Source: Oscheius sp. JU75 (taxonomy: Eukaryota > Nematoda > Chromadorea > Rhabditida > Rhabditidae). From it: 64,000 nucleotides of DNA. Location: positions 5,518,001 through 5,582,000 of the forward strand of contig JASJZC010000004.1 of assembly GCA_037178855.1 (NCBI GenBank). The letters are read 5' to 3'. Below, in pieces: positions 52,241 through 63,643 of this stretch (positions are counted from its first letter, which is position 1; the number at the start of each line of letters is the position of its first letter). The translations under genes and the position numbers were made by a program. The notes beneath the pieces were generated by a model. The model did no database searches and was not told the origin of the DNA. It worked only from the letters and a program-made list of their open reading frames with translations.

Positions 52241-52925
52241 ATGTAACGTGCTTCCTCTTATTACCTAATTTTCTTAATTTCTAGCACTCTTGTGCTGAGA
52301 GCCTTTTTACTTTACAGAGAGCGTCTGGGATTCTCAAACATGCCGCTTTTTCTAGAAAAAGTGAAATTAGGTATTCTTAACCATTTTCTAGGTTTGAATT
52401 GCCGTGCTGGGACTACCGTAACCTGTTTACATACTGTAGTCACATACTTCGACTCGTTTCTGCCTAAATATCTCTCTTATACTTGCTTTTTTCGGATTAG
52501 TAACTGTTTTGTAACGCTTCGGATCTTATCGTAACTTTTGTTCACATTTTTTCGAGCGAAAAACGGCGCCCGCGTAAAAAAATACTATCCCTTTTTCGTG
52601 TTGCTTTGTATTGAAAGTTTGCGTTTCACTCGCTCAGTAGGATGATAAATGCCAGCCGAATGGCATCTATTAAAGATCGAAAGAAACCTGAACAAAACTA
52701 CAGAAAAGATTACGCACCTTGGAAGAGTCGTTGACCAAGCTTTTTTGTTTTAGCTCTGCTAGAGTGAATAGTAATCTGAGTTTGTATTGCGGTGTTTTGT
52801 ATTGCGGTATTGCAGCATCTGTTCTAGCAAAGTATTTAGAAATCCAAAAGTTCTGTCCTCTGCATTGCCTTCCCCAATAATCTTCCGCTTTTCTACACCA
52901 ACATGTATAAATTCCAGGAGTCAAG

Positions 52926-55900
52926 ATGTCCTCTCCAGAAAATGTCGACTTGGATTTGGTCAAAAAGGAGGAGCTCAGTGAAGGAGGTCAACAGGAAGCT
53001 GCTGGATATAGTTCGCCGCTCTTTATTTAAATCCAATCGTTTTTTTTTTTTCAGAAGAAGTCTACGCGTGTACTTATTGTGACCGTAAATACCTTTATCA
53101 CACAGCTCTCATTACCCATATGAACATCCACCTGAGTAAGCCTTTTGCCCTGTCACATTTTTCTAACGTGTTTGTTCAGAAAAGTATCAATGCCAGCACT
53201 GTGAAAGATGCTATGGGAGTTACTACAATCTGAAAATGCACGAGCGTACCCATACCGGCGAAAAGCCGTTCTCCTGTCCAAATTGTGACAAATCTTTTCC
53301 CCGTAGGAGCAGCCTCCGAGTCCATTACAAGACCTGCATCAAGCCGGAAGAGCCAGCAGTTCGATTCGACGATTTTCTGCAACAAAAAGTTTTCAGGAAC
53401 CCGCGCCCCGTCTGTTCGAATGCGACAAATGTGACAAACGATATGCAACGAAGGGTGGTCTCAAGCAGCATCGTTCTGTCCACACTGGTTTGTCGCTCTC
53501 ATGATTTTCATATACTGTATTGTAGACAAGTACAAGTGCGATTTATGTGATGCTCGATGCCATTCGAAAGCTGCACTGCGCACTCACAGAAGAATTCATA
53601 CGGGAGAAAGGCCGTTTGCTTGTCAACAGTGTCCTTATCGTGCCAGAGACAAAAGCGTGTTGAACACGCACAAGAAAATCTGCAAAGGAAATGTAGGTGT
53701 CCCTATTTATCGATGAATCGTCCGATTTCTAGCTGTTGAACCGTCGTCGTGTCTATGCGTACGAGACTCCCGGTCGTCCTATAAATCCCCGTGAGCTTCC
53801 GGACCTACGTGTCATCGAAGAGGACCTTATGGGCGATTGCGTGCCGTCTGAAAATTTGGGAGAGATTGAAGAACTCGAGGTTTGTTCAGATTTTGTTTTT
53901 AATTGAGCCAAGATATGAAAAAACGGCTTTCAGAGAGACTATTTTCGCGATGAAGCCGGTGAATATGTCTTGTGGCATGATATTTTTGATTCGCCATCGA
54001 AAAAGCCACCGCCAGCTAAGCGGTCCGAAGAGGGAGAAGTTTGCACTTTTAAAGCTGTCATGGGAGAAGTTCTCGACGATCATCAGTCAGGAGGAGGACA
54101 AGAAGAGATCCAATTTAAGGTTCATTTGAAACCCCTGAACTAAACCGACCATTTTTCAGTTCAATGAGGTCACCGACGAAATTGTCCATCTTGCACCGTT
54201 GCCCGATGTCCACCACTTCCTTTTCGCCGAGCCTAAAATAAGGTCTATCGGGCAACTTTCCGCTCCAGCTCGACCCGGGTTTTGGACTGATGAGGCAACA
54301 AAAGGCGTTGAAAAAAAAGTGGAACCGTGATTCTCTTTTAGAAAACCTTACGTTTAGATCGAAAATCCGGTTAGTGAGGCCGTCCCGTTGCAAGAATCGT
54401 TCAAATTTGAAGAGTCGCCCGCCAAGACCAGCATTGAGAGGTATCTACAAAAAGAGATTGTCGAGCTGAAGAAGGACTTCAAGAGTCAAATGATGCTGCA
54501 AAAGCAGGATTTTGACGAGAAAATCGAGCTGCAGATGCAGGGATATATGAGAAGCGCCGAGTCACAGATACGAGTCATAGACACCGTCGCGGCCATAGGC
54601 GAAAAGATCAAACAACTCGGACTCGAACTGGAACGCATGCAAAAGCAACAGGTTACCGTATTTTTTCCTAAAATCATTGAAAAAATTGTTCGCGCGTCTC
54701 TGTGTCTGTCTGACGTAGTCATTTCCAACATCCAGCGGCACCTGAATTTTTACGCTGGTGGCTCATTATTTGCGAAGAAAAATCCCAAATTTTTGAATGT
54801 TCTCTAGTTTCCGCGCTTTTTTTTTCATTACAAATTCTGGCCGTGTAACCGAGTTCTAGGCATACATAAACCTACTTGACATAAATTTAGAGAAAATATG
54901 TAGGAAAAGCGTTGAAAATGACCAAAATAGGTGAGCAGAGCGTCACTTTCGGCTTCAATGCTTTTTCTGGCCGATTTCTCCACAAAATTGCTGTCAAATA
55001 GATTTATTTAGGCCCTGAATCCGATGACAAAACAACTGAAAAATGGTTGTAAGCACACAAAACTCTGACATTCTGCGCCCGGGTTACTTTAATTTCCTCG
55101 CGAGACCTTTCGCCCTCCACCGTTAAAGAATTCTTAGCGTTGCCACTTTTTCAAACCGGGCGCAAAAATGCCGCTCGTTTCCTTAAGTACAGTATCCTAC
55201 CGAAATCCTGGTTTAAACCGATTTTGGCACAGAATACCTTATACCCTTAATCTAAAAAGCGGCTAGAGAACTAATTTTGAATCCCCGCCCTCGAAATAGG
55301 AAATTGGCGAGCCTTTTGCATGGGCGTAACATGCCGTGCGCTGGATGTTGGAAATGGGCTATATTGCTAAGAGGCGCCGTCGCCGTCAGTACGTGCACGC
55401 TACGTCTCAGGTTCGATTCCGCGCGAAGCAAATTGTTCCCTTTTGATGAGTTTGAGGTTAGTAATGTCATTTTGTAGAGTATAATGAGCTAAGAATATCA
55501 AATAATAAAAGCGAAAAAATGGGGCTTCACTTCGGTTTCAACAACAATCGAGTTTCTGAATAAAAGTTTAGTAAGTAGGTTTAAAAGATAGAATGTTGGT
55601 TCATAGGGTTGGAGGGTAGGGGAGTGCATTCAAAGGTTGAGAGGGACGTGTGCTTGAAGAACGAGAAGTGGGTTCAAAGGATGGGAAGTTGGTTCTAAAA
55701 GTAGGAAGTGTAGGAGTAAAACGGTTGGAAAGTGAGCTCAAAGGTTTAGAAGTGATTTCAAAGGATCGGGATCAAATGAAAAGTGGTTTAGAAAGAAGAT
55801 TCAAAAAATAGAAAGTGAGTCAGAGTATAGAAGTGGGTGGGAAGCGGAGTTCAAAGGTTGGGAAGCGGATTCATAGGGTAGGAAATGCATTCAAAGGATG

Positions 55901-56433
55901 GGTGACAGGATTGGGAGCAGATTGGAAGAGCAAAGGGGTGAGTGGGCTCGAAGATAGGTAGTGAGTTCAAAAAGTGGAAAGGAAGTGGTGTGGGGGGATA
56001 AAAGTGAATTTAGGGAAAGAGATTCAAAGAATGAGAAGTGAGTTTGAGTGATAGAAATTGAGTTTCTAAGAGTGAAAGGGAAGTGGGTTTAACTGATTAG
56101 CTGTAGCCAGACAGACAGCTTAGAAGTGGGCAAGCTTCTAAGCTTCTTTCGGGTTGTGGTCAGTAAAGCGTCACTTTGTCGGCAGCGTTTTCCAGTGTTA
56201 GCGCAAAAGTTAGTATGCTGCTCAGAGTCGTCACTCGAACGGTATGACTATTGTCTTTAGCAATCCTTTTACTTAGGCACGCCCCGAAGGGACGTACAAG
56301 TTAGGTAGACTAACTTGGCATTAAGAAGTTTTAGAATCGTATACACAAGAAGCTTTGCGATTTTTGCCGGGAAGAGGGAGAAATCAGCTCTTCGGAGGAT
56401 GAATCGGTTGGTTCATTACTGCCCGTCAGATGA
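52926..56433 (+). CDS. Zinc-finger array gene, copy 3: six fingers, acidic linkers, coiled coil
   Basis: It starts MSSPENVDLDLVKKEELSEG. Fingers: CTYCDRKYLYHTALITHMNIH, CQHCERCYGSYYNLKMHERTH, C2HC CPNCDKSFPRRSSLRVHYKTC, CDKCDKRYATKGGLKQH, CDLCDARCHSKAALRTH and C2HC CQQCPYRARDKSVLNTHKKIC, with TGEKPF/TGERPF linkers. Acidic exons follow (DLMGDCVPSENLGEIEELE). The coiled-coil exon is 54359-54651 (EIVELKKDFKSQMMLQKQDF; RVIDTVAAIGEKIKQLG). The last exon lies 1.7 kb away at 56335-56433 (CREEGEISSSEDESVGS). Introns before and after finger exons are phase 1. This is the fullest copy of the family; I infer a nuclear DNA-binding oligomer. Confidence 0.85.
55350..55435 (+). repeat. tRNA-like sequence in the last intron of copy 3
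   Basis: GGTTCGATTCC (55410-55420) is a near-perfect B box, preceded by ACGTGCACGCTACGTCTCA as an anticodon-arm-like stretch. There is no clean A box or acceptor pairing. Confidence 0.35.
55565..56095 (+). repeat. Degenerate minisatellite, about 20-nt GGGAAGTGGGTTCAAAGG-like unit
   Basis: About 25 imperfect repeats of GTTCAAAGG and GGAAGTGG alternate over some 530 bp, with strand bias (G and A on plus). It is inside the long last intron of zinc-finger copy 3. Confidence 0.75.
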
Positions 56434-57042
56434 GCGTCGTCTATTCCATCATCTATTTTGTTTGTGATCAATTATATCTAGTTTTTTTTCTTCGTACTTT
56501 GTTCAAGTTTTGTACTACCATAAATTTTTTTTTGTCATGGTGTCCAAGTATTCAGTTTTTGTCACCTAAACTCGTTGAATGAAACCGAGCATTCATAGGG
56601 TCTATTAACATTACTAGGGCTGAACCTCTCATGCGCGTATTTTCACCTATTTTTAGTCATTTGTTCATGCTAAATCGTGTCTAGCTTTATATTGATCAGA
56701 TGTGATTTCGTTGTAAAACAAGAGGAAAAGAAAAACCGTTGAATAATTTTATGCATTTGGGTCCCCGCGCATATTCTACCGTAGCCTATTTACCGTAAAT
56801 ACGTACTTTTTACAATCTGTCCAACCCTAAAAAATCAGCAGTTTCTGCATTTTCCAATTTCTCATGTATTCCAGGTGCTGAGAAATACGGGGAAGATTTA
56901 AAAAGAAAAGGAGAACTATCGTTTGTAGGCTTCAAAAAATTTGTAAATTGATAGGAGAATGCCTGTAAATAGTTTTGGGGTTGAAGAGTAGTATTCTTGT
57001 TACGTGTGAAAACGAATCAAGTACAAACATTTCAAGAGTCGA
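56434..57042. other. Spacer between copy 3 and a finger-less copy
   Basis: AT-rich, no credible coding sequence. It ends with the presumed former promoter of the 57043 copy. Confidence 0.4.
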
Positions 57043-57790
57043 GATGTCTTCAGGAAGGCTGGAAGGACATGGACAGGACGAAGACGTTGAGGTATCCCAT
57101 ACGTAGTTGCCGTAAAAAGTGTTCAGGTCGAGCTTCCTCGTGATGGAGCTGAAAAACTTGATTGTTATTAAGATTATTTCCATTTGCATGCCAACAAGCC
57201 ACCGACTGAGAAGTTTGACGGTGGAGAAATTGACATAAAACTTGCTGTTGCTCAAAAAATTCCTACAATTGACAATTATCAACCGGCAGAAGAAGTAGTG
57301 AAAGTTGAGGTCGGCTCGTGAAAATAGCCTGTTCATCACTGTTTTAGTACAACTACGTTCCCAACGAGGATGATCATCATGTGATTGAGCTGTCCGATTC
57401 CTCTTTCGACGAAGCTCGATCCGTTTAAACCCCACCAGCCATTTTTGACTAATGAAGGGGGCATGAGCTATCAGGCACCAAATAATCACGGCGAACCCCA
57501 TGCTAAGGAAGCAAAAGTCATTGAGACAAAATTTAACCAAGCTATTGGATTTACCTCTGGAAAGAAGGTTAATTCGTCCTTTTTCTAACGTATAAAGTAC
57601 TTGCCTGAAAAACTCAAACGGTTACGCCAACCTTTCTAGACTGACAATCGAAGAGGCGCCGGTCAAAAAGGCCATAACTAATGACAAATCGCTGGCTATT
57701 TCAGAATCGCATGCGTAAGAAACTTCGACATCGCCGAGACGAGTTCTTCGGTGGATGGATCGGTTAGTTCCTCGGGCGGTCACTTCGTGC
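57043..57790 (+). pseudogene. Finger-less zinc-finger array copy, decayed
   Basis: A family-like start MSSGRLEGHGQDEDVE is followed directly by the linker exons. These are HLHANKPPTEKFDGGEID (copy 2 has CLHATEPSVEKFDGGEVN), then YVPNEDDHHVIELSDSSFDE and APNNHGEPHAKEAKVIETK, with a stop before HLHAN and another after DEARSV. NRMRKKLRHRRDEFF is the tail counterpart. No finger exon lies between the start and the linkers. Confidence 0.7.
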
Positions 57791-58263
57791 AGTCGCCTTT
57801 CATGCATTGATCGCTTTTTGTACATAATCAAACTTACTTTTTCTAACTTGTTATTTTGTGCTACAATAAATTGTCTCTTGCTCTGTTTCGACACATTTTT
57901 GGAAAGGCTGTTGCCACCTAAGGTTATCTCTTTGCAGGTAAATTTTCTTCTGGGGAGTATATTTGTTCTAATGGGCCCTATTATAGTTTTATCCAAGCAG
58001 AGTAGCTTGCTATCACTTTTTTTTTTGCTAGAAATGGGCACTTTTTAATAAAACTGGGATATTTTATAATCGCTTGTCCGTTTTTTTGTTTCGGTTTGCC
58101 TGTTCGACACCGAAATGTCATTCTCTAGCTGTATTCAGACAATTATCGTGCTTTTAATGCTTTTTGTCGAAAATCTGAGTAATGCATGGTAGCTTATGAT
58201 CATATTTCCATTTCGTGGCTTTTCCCGTTCGTTCACGTCAACACACAATTTTTAGGAATCAAG

Positions 58264-60032
58264 ATGTCCTCTCCAGAAAATTTCGATTTGGATTTGATCA
58301 AAAAGGAAGTGCCTAGTGAAGGAGATCAACAGGAAGCTGCTCAACCTGGTTCGCTCAGTTTTTTTCATCGACAAGCATATCTGTTCAGAAAAAAGATTCC
58401 AGTGCACGCTCTGTAATCGCTCATACATTTCGAGAAGCAACCTCCTTTCTCACATGAACGTTCACAAAAGTGAGAGGTTTTGTTCTGAACTTCCTGATAT
58501 GCAGTTTGCAGAAAAGTACAAATGTCAAGAGTGCAAAAAGTGCTTCGAGGGAGCAGACCGTCTGAAAAAGCACGAGTTTACGCACGTGGGCAAAATGCCC
58601 CATTCCTGTTCGAACTGTGACTTCTCGACTGCCTTGAGAAGGAATCTCTTTATTCATTATAAGAGATGCCTCAAAAAGAAGCCTAAGGTATGTTCCTGAG
58701 CTTACTCCACTACTGGCAATTTAAGGATCCCAGGCTGTTCCCGTTCGAATGCAAAACTTGTAAGAAAAGATATGTCTCAAGAAACGGCCTTAAGCAGCAT
58801 CGATATACCCATACCGGTGCGTTTTTGCCTCAATTTACACTAATATACTAGTTGCAGATAGGTACAAGTGCGGCGTCTGTGGCCTTCACTGTCATTCGTC
58901 AACGCAACTGCACTCACACAGCCGAATTCATACAGGAGAGAGACCGGTCGCCTGTCCGAAGTGCCCCTATCGTGCCAGAGACCAAGGCGCACTGACCGCC
59001 CACAAGAAACACTGCAAGGGCAAGGTAGGAGGCCAGTTTAACGGTAAAACGTCCAGTGTCTAGAAAGCTCTCAAGCAAGAAAACAAGACTCCTATTCGTC
59101 CTAACAATCCTTGTCGATTCCTTCAATCAAACGCTACCGATGAAGACCTTATGGGGGGTTACGCGAAATCGGAACTTTCGGAAAAAATTGAAGAGCTAGG
59201 AGACCTCGAGGTAAGGTTCAGGTAGTTGTCGTAAAAACCATTTTTTTTAGGTCAGCCATTATCGTAATCAAGGAGGGGAGTTTGATCTATGGCGTGACTG
59301 TTTCTCTGCGGATGTGAAAGTGCCACCGGATGAGGAGTTTGACGGCGGAGAAGATAACACCAAGCCTGTCATCATTCCAGGAGCTTCTTCAGTCGAATCA
59401 TGGCAAAAAGTGATTAATAATGTTGAGGTTAGCTCGTGGAAAGTGATATAGCTTCACCTTGTTTTTAGTTCGAGTCCGCGGCATATCCTCTTGCGATTGG
59501 TCTTCCGGACGCCTCCTCTTTCGAAGAGCCGGCAGCTGTCGATCAATTTTCCACTCCAGCTCAATCCTACCAACAGCTTTGTACTGCTGAGGACAATACG
59601 AGCTACTATGCTGGAGAGACCAAACTGTTGCCTGAATCGTCCAACCTCTCTTTCGAAAAGCCTCTGGTTAGAATCGAAAGGGATCTACAAAGGGAGATTG
59701 TCGAGCTGAAGAAAGATTTCGAGTGGCGGTTGGAGCAGCTGAAGGAGGAGTTCGATGAAAAGATCAAACTGCAGATGCTGGGATATCGGAGGCATGCCGA
59801 GTCGCAGATGCGAGTCATAGACACCGTCGCGGCCATTGGTGAGAAGGTCAACCAGCTCGGACACAAAGTAGAAAGCATGCAAAAGCAACAGGTCACTGTA
59901 GTTTTGTTCAGAAATTATTTTTAAAAAAACTTTCAGAATCGTATGCGCAAGCAACGTCAGTCTCGTGATTATCAGAAGGAAGAGGGAGAAATCAGCTCTT
60001 CAGAGGATGACTCGGTCGGTTCAGCATTGTAA
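58264..60032 (+). CDS. Zinc-finger array gene, copy 4: C2H2/C2HC fingers plus coiled coil
   Basis: The start is MSSPENFDLDLIKKEVPSEG (exon ends near 58349). Fingers: CTLCNRSYISRSNLLSHMNVH, CQECKKCFEGADRLKKH, C2HC CSNCDFSTALRRNLFIHYKRC, CKTCKKRYVSRNGLKQH, CGVCGLHCHSSTQLHSHSRIH and C2HC CPKCPYRARDQGALTAHKKHC. Linker exons follow (EDLMGGYAKSELSEKIEELGD; DEEFDGGEDN). Then a coiled coil (EIVELKKDFEWRLEQLKEEF; RVIDTVAAIGEKVNQLG) leads to the tail exon (RKQRQSRDYQKEEGEISSSE). It is closest to copy 3 in order and sequence. Regulation is not visible beyond a conserved upstream block. Confidence 0.87.
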
Positions 60033-60796
60033 ATCAAATGAGAACCGTCTATTTCTTGAGCCTATGTGTACAAAATCAAGTCTGTTTTTCCCTGGTTTGT
60101 TGTTTTATAAATTGTTGTTTCCTTTGTTTCACTACGTTTCAGACGCGGTTGTTATGAACCGAAGCTGTCTATTTTTAGGTAAAGCAAGGTGAGACGATGC
60201 TGTGGAGGTAAAACATTGAGAATCAGGGATTACAAAGCTGGCCAGCCAGGCCATATGTAGAGGGAGAGAGGGCCCTCCGAGAGTACGCCTGGCCAACCAG
60301 GCCAACGCAAACATATCGGCCAGGTTTGTGACCTCTGGTGAGAGCCGACGAAGTTTTTATTCTGGAATCGCTACGCTCTACCGTAATTCAAGAGTTGCCT
60401 GTGATCGCGTATTTACTGTCACGGCTTCTCATCAAGAATTTCTTGTGCATTTTAGCTTCTTTGCTCGTTTTTTCGGGTTAGTAACTTTTGTTAAAAAAAT
60501 TTTGAACAAGTTACAGTAAGATCTTAAACGTAACTTTTGTTCACAATTGTTTGTGAACCAAAGTTACCCGTTTTTTCGGCCATTGCAATACGCTGATCCT
60601 ACCAGAAAGTGTTAGTAAAAACTAGAGATAGTAACGTTAATCAGTATGAGAATTGCGAATTTGGCAGGGTAGGCCTGTTGGGATCCGTTTAAACCTCGTA
60701 TTTTCTGTTTATACCATTTATTGTCTCGGTTTTTTTTTCAATGTTTCCCCTCTTTACGTGTTTTTTTTTTGCGACAACACTATTTTAGGGGTCAAA
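60033..60796. promoter_or_regulatory. Spacer and duplicated upstream block before copy 5
   Basis: The block at about 60455-60560 (TTAGTAACTTTTGTT... CGTAACTTTTGTTCACA) resembles 52483-52550 upstream of copy 3. At 60237-60310 there is a cluster of GGCCAGCCAGGCC and GCCTGGCCAACCAGGC palindromes. No gene is seen. Confidence 0.45.
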
Positions 60797-62374
60797 ATGT
60801 TTTCGCCAAACAACATGGCCGCCTATGTGCAGTTCATCAGAAGTCAAGTTGGCCTAACAGCACCTACAGAAAATCGCTTCAAATGTGCGCTCTGTGACCG
60901 CTCTTACCCGAAGAAAAGAGGTCTCAAGAATCATATGGTCATCCACGAAGGTAATTCAGCTTTACTTTGGGAGTCCTCAATAACTTTAGGGAGGTTCGAA
61001 TGCCAAGAATGCGGAAAATGCTGTAGAAGTCAGTACGATCTAGATAATCACGTACTTACGCATTCGGGAGCCAAGCTCTTTTCCTGCTCGAAGTGCGACT
61101 CGTCGTTCGCTCGTTCATATTCTTTCCATAAGCATTATAAGGTCTGCTTCGGAGAGGTCTCCTCTGCCGTATTCCGTCTAGTTTACGGAATTTTAGGACC
61201 CTGAAAACTATCCATTCGAGTGCGAGACTTGTCACGAAAAATTTAGGTCGAGTCGAGGTCTCAAGAACCATCAAGTTCTGCATGATGGTTTGTACTGATC
61301 AAGTTTGTATTGATCTCCTGATTTTAGGCAATCTCCAGTGCCAATCCTGTAGAATTCGCTTCAAATCCAAGGCGGAACTGCTCTCGCACCGACAAATTCA
61401 CCTTGACAGGAAGTCGTACGCCTGCTCGACGTGTTTCTATCATACCGAAAACAAAAGCCATTTGAGCAGGCACAATAAAACCTGCAAGGGCAAGGTAATT
61501 CACTAGTTTATCAGCCCAATTCTCTTCTTTTTTTTCTAGAAGACTGTCCCACGTCGTGATTTCATTTCGGGCTGCGAAGAAGACTGTGGTGTTACCGTCA
61601 AACAAGAGGAATATAGTGATCTTATCCTTCCTGAAGGTCCACGTCAAATTCACGGACCTGACGTCAAGAAAGAATGTGATTTGGACGATTACATGCTGCT
61701 GGAATATTCGGGAAAAGTCGAAGAACAAGCAGAGGGCATGGTTTGTTCTATAATTTGAAAAAAAAAAAACTTGTTAATTTTCTAGGCTGAAGGCTCTCGT
61801 GATAAAGCTGGAGATGATGCCATTTGGCGTGATCAGTTCCATGCGCTTCTCGGAAACTCACTGGATTACAATCTTCCTGTACCGAAGCCCGAACCCTACG
61901 ATCCCTCTTTCGATGAGCCCACAACTATCGAGGAACCTTCCACTTCCGCTCAAGTCTTCCACCAATTTCCCACAGAAATCACTGACTCTAGAAGGAAGAC
62001 ACACGCGAGTGTTCAAGAAGTTCTCTCGATCGGAGATCCTCAACTGGGAGGAAAAAAGGAGATTAAGTTGGAGGTCAGCTCAGCATTTTATTGCCGCAAA
62101 AAATTGTTTTCAGTTGCATGAAGCGCTCCTCCGTCCAGCTCCGACTTCTTCCTTATCCATTTTCAAATTCCCAGTTCGTCCCTCACTTTCCTCCCATCAA
62201 CTCTGGACTCCGGCTGCTAAACTTCCCACAACTATTGACATCGTTGGCGAGAAGGTCAAAGAACTCGGTCTTGATCTGGAACACGTGCAAAAGCTGGAGG
62301 TTACTGTGCTAATTATTTTTTAGGGTCGTAAGAAGATTTTCAGCCGCGATGGTTATTGTCGTGACAGCAGCTGA
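60797..62374 (+). CDS. Zinc-finger array gene, copy 5: fingers kept, main coiled coil lost
   Basis: It starts MFSPNNMAAYVQFIRSQ, a changed N-terminus. Fingers: CALCDRSYPKKRGLKNHMVIH, CQECGKCCRSQYDLDNH, CSKCDSSFARSYSFHKHY, CETCHEKFRSSRGLKNH, CQSCRIRFKSKAELLSH and C2HC CSTCFYHTENKSHLSRHNKTC. Linker exons (61542-61740, 61787-62072) follow with DAIWRDQFHALLGNS. The next exon keeps only TIDIVGEKVKELGLDLEHVQ, the end of the family coil. The tail exon stops early (CRDSS, TGA 62372-62374), and the family SSSED segment lies just past the stop. It may be functional but shortened. Confidence 0.75.
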
Positions 62375-62718
62375 AGCAGTTCTTCCGAAGATGTTTAGGC
62401 TGATTCTATTGGCTAGTAGTTGACTTATTCTATTTTTTTTTCTAATTTGTTCATGTTATTCGGTTTATAAACTATTTTCCCCTATCTTTACTGAGTTTTC
62501 CTATTAGGAATTACTCCAGCTCCCTACCTGTATTTCCCTTTGATTTCAGTATTGTTTTTGATAAAGCAAGTCGCATCTAGCATGGCAAATATGATGAGAA
62601 AACTGTCTAGAATGCAATTTTGTAGTTCGAGGTTGTTGGTTTTCGCAAACTTATCATCTCTTTCACCACCTCTACCTACTTTTTCACTCAAAAAGCAAGT
62701 TTTTCTTCAGAAATCGGG
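62375..62718. other. Spacer between copies 5 and 6
   Basis: AT-rich; no gene seen. The acceptor TTCTTCAG at about 62703-62710 precedes the copy 6 start. Confidence 0.35.
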
Positions 62719-63494
62719 ATGCCCACTGTTTCGAAGCCGACCGAAAGTGGTGGTCTGCAAAATGCTGCTAAATCTAGTTGGTTACCATATTTATCTACCT
62801 ACTAACTATATTGTTCCCAGAAAAAAGCTTCAAGTGTCCGCTCTGTGATCGCACCTACACATGGAAAAAGAGCTTCGAGAGGCATGTGGACTCTCACAAG
62901 AGTAAGAGCTTTTCTCTAGAATTTTCTCATGAAATTTCAGCACGGTACGAATGTAAAGCTTGTGACCGAGACTTTAAGCGCCAATTCGACCTGGAAGTTC
63001 ACGAACGTATCCACTTGGGCAAGAAGCCCTATTCCTGTCCGAACTGTGACCATACATGTTCTCGTAAACATGCCCTCGATGTTCATTACAAATCCTGCAT
63101 CGAAAAGTCGATTCCTATTGTTTGTTTCCTTTATTCTTTATTCGCTGGATTAGCAGTTTTAGGCCTCACAAGCGTCTCTTCGAATGCGACAAGTGTGACA
63201 AACGATATGCCTCGAAGCCCGGTCTTTACATGCATCAGACATCCCATACTGGTCCGTTTGTCGGTCCTAAATGTAGAAAACGTGCTGGTTGCAGACAGAT
63301 TCAAGTGCGACGCTTGTGGTGTTCGGATGGGGTCGGCATGCCAGCTGCGCATCCATAAAAACATCCATCAGAAGCTACATATTGGTCGTGTTTCTGTGTC
63401 TGACGGTAATTTCTCCAACTCGGATGTCACTGAAGAAGACTACATGGGCGACTTCGTGCCATCGGATTATGGGGGAAGAATCGCCGGACAATAA
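62719..63494 (+). CDS. Zinc-finger array gene, copy 6: short, ends after the fingers
   Basis: It starts MPTVSKPTESGGLQNAAKSS. Fingers: CPLCDRTYTWKKSFERHVDSH, CKACDRDFKRQFDLEVH, C2HC CPNCDHTCSRKHALDVHYKSC, CDKCDKRYASKPGLYMH and CDACGVRMGSACQLRIH. A short acidic piece follows (VTEEDYMGDFVPSDYGG) and it stops at 63492-63494 (RIAGQ). The coiled coil and EEGEISSSED tail of the other copies are absent. Its last exon is partly repeated in inverted orientation just to the right, so the gene was probably truncated by that rearrangement. Confidence 0.75.
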
Positions 63495-63591
63495 GAAGGC
63501 TTCGAATGCTGAAATTCTGTTGATCTCTTTCTGTTGTATATAATCGTATTTCTTCGCTAGTTTTACCCCTCTATTTATTGTCGTTTTGATA

Positions 63592-63643
63592 GCCTGTTCA
63601 AAAAGAGGATTTTTCAAACCGTCGCTGCTAAAAACGCTTCCCC
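63592..63643. mobile_element. MITE end fragment
   Basis: TA followed by GCCTGTTCAAAAAGAGG, TTTTTCAAACCGTCGC and AAAAACGC resembles one end of the 48526-48649 element, read inward from its right end. The other half is missing; the sequence switches to the inverted zinc-finger copy at about 63644. Confidence 0.6.

Noticed and set aside
54652-56334. A separate gene in the long intron of zinc-finger copy 3
   Set aside because: Only short frames, a tRNA-like piece and a minisatellite are present. The tail exon at 56335 is needed by copy 3.
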